In this document: piece after piece, positions 56,201 to 64,000 of the stretch
Layout of the letters: each line of letters starts with the position of its first letter
How positions within the stretch are numbered: the stretch's first letter is position 1
DNA from: Epiperipatus broadwayi
Lineage: Eukaryota; Onychophora; Udeonychophora; Euonychophora; Peripatidae
Assembly: GCA_028023455.1 (NCBI GenBank)
Contig: JAQFVV010007277.1
Span: forward strand, 1 to 64,000
Direction: 5' to 3'
Length of the DNA: 64,000 nt
Notes under the pieces: generated by a model
The model's database searches: none
The model's input: only the letters and a program-made list of their open reading frames with translations
What the model was told of the DNA's origin: nothing
Translations under genes and position numbers: made by a program

Positions 56201-56491
56201 ATTTCTTTCAATAATGTATTAGAATAAAGTTGTTTATGTCAATATATATATATATATATTATAATAAAAATAATTTAAATTTATTATTTTTATTATAATT
56301 TATTATAATATATATATATATATATATAAAGACAGAGGGACAGAAAAAAACAAAGAGATTTAATAATTAATGTTCATATTATAAACAGAAAACCAAGCAG
56401 AAATTAATCTTGTCTGCCTTACCTTCAGCACATTGCTCTCACACAAGGTCAGGATGACTACTACCAGGATTATCACACATGGGGTTGTATC

Positions 56492-56532
<41 letters not shown>

Positions 56533-56533
56533 G

Positions 56534-56577
<44 letters not shown>

Positions 56578-59500
56578 AAATTTATTGAGCTCTATATACA
56601 CATATTGTCAAAAATGATAATTATAAAATAATAATTGCCTAACACATTTGGGGAGGCCAAATTGTATCTGTAATTAAAACAATAAATAAATATAGAAATA
56701 CAGAGAAGACAATCACTAATGTAATTCAGAATCAAAGGGATTTTTCTTGAATCCAAACTACATACAATAAATAAAGATTTTAAATAATGATAATAAACCA
56801 TAAATAAATGCATGTTTATTTTTCTTATACTCTAATTAAATATTTCCATATGCGTACATAGAATATGTGATACTAATTTCTCCAGGGATGTAATGACTGC
56901 ATTGCTTTTCTAAATGATTAAATGATTACTTAAATCTTTCAGGATACTTGAAACTAATAATATAAGTTATCAAAGTTCCATTTAATACATAATCAATAAA
57001 GAAGGGGTAAGTGGTATAATCTTAAAAACGACAAGTTTAATTAATAAATAAATTCATATTTTATTTAGATTAATAGGAATAAAAACATAAAGTAACAATG
57101 TTGTTAATTTAGAATCTAATTGGTCATATTTATTATTTTTATATTTTTACAAACATCATCAAATGATTTCAATATTTCCAAATGTAGATGCACTATTCCC
57201 AGATATATTGTTTATTTGCTATATCTGATTTTATATAAATAACGTTATACTTTATTAAGCATAAAATTGCTTAGGGCTAAATAAAATTTCAAATATATCA
57301 TGAATAATTTTTTACAGGTTTGTGAAGTTAAAATAAATATTATTTGTTTGATTAAACTTCTAATATATTTATAAGAATATAATCTTCAAAATACTATAGC
57401 AGTAATTCCATACATTATGCCAATTTATCAAATAACTTCAGTATAATAATATTCATATAAATGTACTCATACTTAATCTACAATAAATTAAAGAAATGTT
57501 TCATCTCTTAAAAAATACATATATGATATAAATATATCAACTAACATAAACAGAAAATGTCATTTATTTTAGTTCAGACATCCATCATCTCTAATATCTC
57601 TATAAAAAATAAATATGATGATAACAAAATGCTCTTCACCTTTGAAAACATATTATAATGAACTAAAAACATAAGTTATAATATATTATAAAATTTTAAA
57701 TCTATATAATCTTTGTTAAATTAAATTCCATTCATATGAATTTAGATCATTTACACAAAATAAATATATTGTGTATGATATAGTTGTACAAGGATTAAAT
57801 CATTTTATATACTTGATCTTCATAATCACATGCCCCTGGAGAGAATGCAGGATTGTACTTTCATAATAATAGTAATAAAATAAAATACATTTATTACATT
57901 AATTTAACATTTTTAAAATAATAATATTACATCAGTTTATAGGGGGGTTTTTTAAAGAAAAAAAAGTGTGTAGGTGATTTATATATATTTGTTTTACAGC
58001 AAAACACATGGGAAACTATGAAGATTGTATAAAAAGATCCATTAGCAGGTAGAGGTGAAAATTTTAAAAGTTCTTTAGTCTATTGTTTGTTAGAGTTGTT
58101 TACAGGTAATTACAGTAATTTGATGAAATTGATTAGCACTTAAATAAATTTTGTAGCAGTTGATTTTAAATGTTTCTTCTTGGGGTATTTAGTAGACTAT
58201 TTTAAATATATGACTTGAGGATGTTTTTTATCATGCCAGATAAAAAATTAGCAGAGCACTAGAAAGATTTGTGAACTTCTAAACAAATTCAGATGTTATC
58301 CATTCATAATTTTAATTGCTTATATATAATGAAAATGTATAAATATCAGTAGAAGTAAGCAATAGAAGTAACTAAATAATAACATGTAGCAAGTGAAAGT
58401 GGACATTTTCACACACTTTTGCATGTCTTTATCACCTTTGATTGGTCCAGGCATTTTAATGGAATTTTTTAAACATCATTTGATCTTCATGCATCACATA
58501 AATGAAGAGAAATACACCCGCTAGACATTAACATTTTCAAATATAGAATTACTTTTAGATGCATGCTGAAAATAGAATACAAAATATTTATATTTAATAA
58601 AAAATAAATAATAATAAATAAACTATATGTAAAAAATTAATAAGCATTTATCCATTAATTTAAATATCCATACTCTCATCCTATTACAATTATAATAACT
58701 AAATAATTATTAATATAGCACATTACAAAATTTTAATTTCTATTGTATTCTTCACTTTATTATCATATTTTAGTTGTTCATATAAAAATATTTTAATGTA
58801 AAACAAAACATTAACTTTAAATAAATTAATTGTAAGTATTTTAAAGTAATTCTGCCCTTGAATAAATAAAAGTTGTTACATTAGATTTTTAACTATAAAT
58901 ATGGCAATATTAGGAAATCAAAATTTTGGATAAGTAAGTGTTAATACATTTTATTTAGGGATTAACTTTACATCATACAAACACTATTTTTTTAAAAAAA
59001 ACACATATCTTTTCAAATTAGTACTGAAATTAAGCATTACAATATATCTAAAATGTGTCACATCTACTTATTTTTTTACAAATATACAGATAAATCAACA
59101 GTTAATTAACTAACATTTGATGAATGCTTTATAATTTTATTGTTTTTTAATATTTTAGCTAAGTAAAACCACCTTTCAATTATCTTAAAATGGATAAATG
59201 GCTATCTGGATTAGTTAACAATGTTATTATCAGAAACATTGTGTAAACTTATGTAAAAATTCTCATTTATTTGATAACATTTTCAATTGTAATGTGTATA
59301 CAACTCCAGGTAACAGAATGGGACTTAAAACAAACACCATTTGTAATGCAGATGTTATTTTTTTCTTTACCATAAGCTACATATAATAGCTACTGAAATA
59401 AATATATTTTGATGTATTAATAATAGGTACCTCAATACATTATTAGAATGATGTTAGATGAATAGCATCTTTCAAAATTGATAATTCTGGAATAAGAACT

Positions 59501-60800
59501 AAAAATAATGTATTATCATAAAACTAAAATAAACTCATGTAATCTAATAATCAAATTATATAACAAACAAATAATATATGTTAGAATGAGTGCTAAAATG
59601 TAAAAACAGTTGTTTTTGTGACAACCAATAAAGAAAATGATGAAAATTGATCTTTATTAACAGACCATGAAAATATAAAAAAAGGCTCCAAGATAAAATC
59701 ATGCATATTCACTTTATATAAATTTTAGCTTTACCATGTTTAGTTATGCAATATTAATTCACTTTTATCTTAGTAAATAGAATTAAATACACTTAATATT
59801 ATGGTTATTAATAACATATTTTAATGGAATGATGATATTAAATTACACTTTCAAAATAATAAATTCTACCCTACATAGATAATAATTAATATGTTATTCT
59901 TTTTATAATATTTAGCAAATATAATTACATAAATGATGATATTTCCAAATCTTTTCCTCATAGAAATTAATCATTTTTGCTGGCAAAACAGCCATATTGA
60001 ATATAAAAAATTATGTTAAACCACAAATTTTATCATAACTTAAGTTTGTATTATTCAAAAATGATATAATATATATTGTTTGAAACATAAAACACCAAAG
60101 AATATAATTAAGCTGAAAAATTATAATCTTTGATATTCAAAGTAATAAAAGTTAATATTTCTAATAATTATTTTCATATTATTTCATAAATTCAAAATTA
60201 CCATGCATAAATTTTAAATTTATAATTTTGTTAGTAGGTTAGTTGCATTCATCATTAAATTTCTGATAAATTAGTATATAATAATATTTACCTAAGGTAA
60301 TCCATCACTTGAACACTTTGTAGAATAAAGTTTCCATACAGGGGGTTGCAATTAATAAGTCATCCCTAATAACATCCCTTGCAACAAGTAGTTAATATTG
60401 ATTAATAATTAGTATAATTTGAATCTTATAATAAAGGACTTCAATAAAGTTTATAATTTATTACAAATTACTATGAAAATAGTCATTATATATAAATTAA
60501 AATAATAAAATAAAATAAGAAGGGAATGAAATACTAAATCCATTATAGAGTTAATCTTGAGGTGTTTAAATTAGTAGTTTAAAGTCAGTGCAATGTAGTA
60601 TTATTTTTCTATCTTTATAGATTTTGAGGGACCATATTGCCTCATGCTACTATGACCATAAATTTAGTAATTACTTCATCAAATGCCATCCCTTTTTACT
60701 GTTGATATGCAGCTTTGAAATTTACATTGCAGTAGTCTATAATTGGCCTAAGTTTATATACTGGCAAAATCTTTACTTTTAGCATTTCCATATTTTTATT
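53281..60800. other. long AT-rich stretch, probable intron of the WW gene
   Basis: No exon continuing the WW domain (expected to start with C or T, then a His-rich strand ending near a conserved Trp/Pro pair) was found. A good acceptor-like tttgtttgcag ends at 53852 but the following frame stops quickly in the required phase. (TA)n tracts lie at about 56240-56260, 56310-56328, 56494-56528 and 56538-56573; the ~165 bp between the second and third is a unique, slightly G+C-richer segment. Confidence 0.45.
56494..56573. repeat. (TA)n microsatellite pair
   Basis: Two TA tracts separated by about 9 bp (catgctcat). Confidence 0.93.
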
Positions 60801-60809
60801 ATTATTAAA

Positions 60810-61286
60810 ATGCAGACAAGACATTATAGAAAAAAATCTAAATTGGGTCATAATATTGGCAAAATATGTTTATATTTGTCTCTTATCAGAAGAGAAGATG
60901 TCAGCAAATTCATATATTGGACATCTGGACCCAAGCCTGATATAAATTTACATAATCATGAGCTCTTGATAAGCATATATGTTAGTTTCAATAATAACTT
61001 TTTTTGTAAATTTTTTAGCAAACATCATCTCAATAACATTCATTCAAAAAGCAGATCATTTAAATCTTGTATTTTTCCTGATGTAAATTTCAGGGCAATT
61101 CCAATTCCATTAAATATGAAAAAACTGAAAAACAAAAAAAAATGCACTTTACTTGATCACAAAAATTACCATACAATTTTAAATTTTTATCATAGAAAAA
61201 TGAAACTTACCTTTTCTGAAACTACAAAGAAAGATGGAAAAGGCCCTGTAAATAGCACATGCATAGAATGTGGAGATTTTCTGTAG
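60810..61286 (+). CDS. unassigned 158-codon ORF
   Basis: The longest ORF here not explained by a repeat or transposon. It has mixed composition (Lys-, Asn-, His- and Ser-rich, with Cys near residues 20, 67, 88, 112 and 152-155), no transmembrane segment or signal peptide, and no domain I recognise. It ends ...STCIECGDFL then stop. No TATA box or strong Kozak is evident. In DNA this A+T-rich an open run of this length is unusual but possible by chance. It could be a decayed transposon ORF, a species-specific gene or a chance frame. Confidence 0.2.
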   Translation: MQTRHYRKKSKLGHNIGKICLYLSLIRREDVSKFIYWTSGPKPDINLHNHELLISIYVSFNNNFFCKFFSKHHLNNIHSKSRSFKSCIFPDVNFRAIPIPLNMKKLKNKKKCTLLDHKNYHTILNFYHRKMKLTFSETTKKDGKGPVNSTCIECGDFL

Positions 61287-62998
61287 TCTTAAACTGAATC
61301 TGGATTTTGACAACTTGAAAATTCAAGATTGCATTGAGTAATTGTGACTACAAACAGGTTCAATATAAGCAATACCAACTAAAGCTGGGTGCTTTAAAAT
61401 TTGCATTGAAAAGTGAATGTTGTTTTAACATTTAAATAATTAAAATTCAGAAAGCAATTTTATGACACAAGAACACACAAAAATAAGAGACCAAGCTTGA
61501 ACTTATCTTTTGTTAATGTAAATTCTTTTAATGGATAATTAATTAAATTGTTTTAAAAAGTAAAAAATACTCAAGTGCTGAAAATAATTCCACTGTTATA
61601 ATTTCAGAAGTAAAACTGACATAATCAGTATGACAAACAGAATGCCAACAACAACTACAATTTATAATAATATTTTAAAAGTGCTTTATTTATTCCTTAA
61701 CAAAAATAGATAAAATAAATTAAGAGCCTGCAACTTGCATATATAAAAATATGAGTAAGAAGTTTAAGAAGATATTAACTTAGGTAATATTAATGACTTC
61801 TAAATGTACATATTAGCTTAATAGTTAATTTAATGGTATGCATAATATATCCTTTTTTAAAGTTTATAAATAAATAAAAAAATCATGTGTAATAGCTGTT
61901 TTGTTTTGTTTCATTTTTATTTTTTTAAATAACTCAAATTATATTCATAACAAAAAGTTAAATGATGTACTTATTTGTACAAGAAAATAATATAAAAAAT
62001 ATATAACTTTTCTTTATCTTAAAATGTAACATAACAGCTTTTGAGAATTTTAATCAATCAGCTAATATTTTCTTAAAGTGTGTATTGAATTATCAAGATG
62101 TTGACAGCTTCCATTTGACATATTAGTGCCAATAAGTTGATATGCATATCTTTTATTTCTGTATTTAAAAGTGAAGTATTATTTGAATATCTCTTTTGGG
62201 AAAATATTTTATATTTTAATTATTATTTTATTTCTATTGTATGTTAATGTAAGATTTTTTTGGTTTATATTATTTTATTATTGTCCATTGGTATACAGCT
62301 ATTTTGAGCCATTAATTTTGAAAACAGAATGTCATCTCATTTTTTATCTTTAAAAAATTCGTAATTATGTTGATTATATTTTATTGGCATTCATTCTACT
62401 CTTAGAATGATAATAATAAAGTTTATATAATTTAATTATGCACTTTAACATATAATTAACTTTCTCTTTACTAAATTTGTTTTTAAAAAGTACTTATTTT
62501 GACACATATAACAATTTTTTCTACCATTTTTTTTCTATAATAATAATAGATTCCTTCCTTTCAAAAATAGATAAATTTCTAAAGATTTTGTTGGCATTTT
62601 ACTAATTATGAGAATAATTATTAACAGGTTTTCGAAATGTTTTTAAATGAGATAATTTTTTAGACATTGTTATTATCTGATACAAAAACAAATTATACTC
62701 AATCTTTTTAAAACAATCATTATATATTAACCAATCACAATTCTTTATTTATCATCTAATTAAATATGTAACAATTATAACTTAGTTTTTCTGTTATATT
62801 TTAATTGAAAGAAAAATGTTCCATAAATAATGAAACTTTTTGTGTGTGCAGGCTTATATATCAATTGTTGAATTATAAATAATTGGCCATTATTGTGAGT
62901 GCATGCACACATAATTTTCTATTATATATATATATAATAAGATAATATCCAGATAAATAGAAATAACATTTAACCTTTTTCATATTACCAAGAATCTA
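61287..62998. other. AT-rich non-coding stretch
   Basis: Nothing recognised apart from short A/T-driven ORFs (for example 62171-62353, a T-rich hydrophobic frame). Confidence 0.5.
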
Positions 62999-63649
62999 TC
63001 AATTACTACTAATTGACAATCACTAAGACCTAACCAGTTATTTTATTAAATCTATACTAGCTCTCTTGTTTGAGTTTTTGCTGAAGTAAAATGGATCCTT
63101 TTTAACTTCAAACCCATGTTCTTATATGGATTTAAACTCAAACAGAAATCCATATAGAAACTTGGATTTGAAGTAAATAAGGATCCCTTTTATTTTAACA
63201 ACAAAAACTCAAATAAAAGAGCAATTATAGGTTTAAATAAAATAATAGTTTTTACTTCACCTTTGATTAGTAATTAATTGTGCTTGCGCTTTATGCAAAA
63301 AAGTGAAGCTTGTCTAAATCTTACAAAGTTATATGGCTTAGCGCTTTCGGAGATCTTGAGTCTCCATAATCATAGCCTACTTTTAACTGAAGTTACATTG
63401 TGGTTTATGTAAAATTTTATGCAATTTTTTTTTTTTATAATAACCATTTTCTGGAGATTGTAAAGCATGATTCTAAGTTAAAAGTAGGCTATAATTATGG
63501 AGATTCAAGATCTCCAAAAGCGCTAAGCCATATAACTTTGTAAGATTTAAACAAGCTTCACTTTTTTGCATAAAGTGCAAGCACAATTAATTATAGGTTT
63601 AATAAAATAACTGGTTTGGTCTCAGTGATTATAAATTAGTAATAATTGA
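62999..63649. mobile_element. nested foldback composite element
   Basis: The outer arms 62999-63056 and 63592-63649 are reverse complements (aaccagttattttattaaatctata pairs with tataggtttaataaaataactggtt). Inside lie two further palindromes. Palindrome A has arms about 63057-63133 and 63146-63231 (tatggattt/aaatccata at its centre). Palindrome B has 117-bp arms 63272-63388 and 63476-63592 with an ~87-bp spacer (aattaattgtgcttgcgc at the left edge, gcacaattaatt at the right). The motif ataggttta(a)ataaaataa also occurs between A and B at 63226-63246, so each palindrome is bounded by the same terminal motif. There is no coding capacity. Confidence 0.85.
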
Positions 63650-63750
63650 TATTTTTGATACATTAAAAAGATTAAAAGTTATTTCTGTTTACATTTATAT
63701 TATCTTCTTATTTATATTCTTTATTATAATAATCTATGGAATAAATAATT

Positions 63751-63791
<41 letters not shown>

Positions 63792-63888
63792 GAAAAATGT
63801 TTATTTTGTATAACTGCTGAATTTATTTTTCATATATATATATATATATATATATGAAAAATGTTTATTTTGTATAACTGCTGAATTT
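63751..63888. repeat. (CA)n-(TA)n microsatellite and 64-bp duplication
   Basis: (CA)n 63751-63773 runs into (TA)n. Then tgaaaaatgtttattttgta with its following ~14 bp occurs at 63791 and again, identical, at 63855 after a second (TA)n. The segment aaaaat-(TA)n-atttttc between them is palindromic. Recent duplication across a TA tract. Confidence 0.93.
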
Positions 63889-64000
63889 AATAAGGCAAAG
63901 AAAGTAATTAGTTGATTATTTAAAATGTTAGTATGGCTATATTTTGGTTGCATAATGCTCATAATATCTTAAAATATATTACATTTTATTTCTTTATAAA

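Overview
The window is a very A+T-rich stretch of an animal nuclear genome. Long microsatellites, inverted-repeat elements, short satellite arrays and decayed non-LTR and Penelope-like retrotransposons fill it, and there is almost no host coding sequence. One convincing spliced host exon, with canonical AG and GT borders, shows it is eukaryotic. The repertoire (RTE-type and other LINEs, a Penelope-like GIY-YIG remnant, abundant (TA)n, (AAT)n, (CTAT)n and (AGT)n tracts, very large introns) fits a repeat-rich invertebrate. A cephalopod mollusc is one plausible guess, but the sequence does not settle the taxon. No rRNA, confident tRNA, CRISPR, operon or prokaryotic signal is visible.

Layout, left to right. 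1-7.9 kb: (ATT)n, a 407-bp foldback element (501-907), and a dispersed ~360-bp satellite at 2.35-2.88 kb and 5.57-6.32 kb. 7.95-9.49 kb: a 401-bp repeat as two direct plus two inverted copies, bounded on both sides by (AT)n. 9.98-12.15 kb: a minus-strand 5'-truncated LINE (LINE A). 12.8-15.9 kb: giant (CTAT)n, (AGT)n and (AAT)n arrays. 15.95-18.8 kb: a heavily decayed plus-strand LINE (LINE B) interrupted by two abutting palindromes. 21.0-22.0 kb: a possible non-autonomous DNA transposon. 25.17-26.95 kb: a 5'-truncated plus-strand RTE-like LINE ending in ~117 bp of (TA)n. 28.98-29.53 kb: the 3' end of a Penelope-like element, followed by another inverted-repeat element. 31.69-32.11 kb: a rearranged third locus of the ~360-bp satellite. 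37.8-38.7 kb: two more inverted-repeat elements. 41.4-41.74 kb: a G+C-richer island resembling a TATA promoter plus first exon on the minus strand. 48.09-48.7 kb: a second, shorter copy of LINE A. 51.72-51.84 kb: a 117-bp plus-strand exon encoding part of a WW-domain protein, best matched from memory to FRMPD4/Preso. 52-62 kb: mostly featureless AT-rich DNA with one isolated 158-codon ORF. 63.0-63.65 kb: a nested foldback composite.

How it fits together: the most economical reading is that much of the right half is intron of the plus-strand WW/FRMPD4-like gene, with a possible second, minus-strand gene starting near 41.7 kb. The transposons are dead passengers, with stops, frameshifts and altered catalytic residues. 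A recurring architectural theme is that element ends and palindrome arms abut (TA)n tracts.
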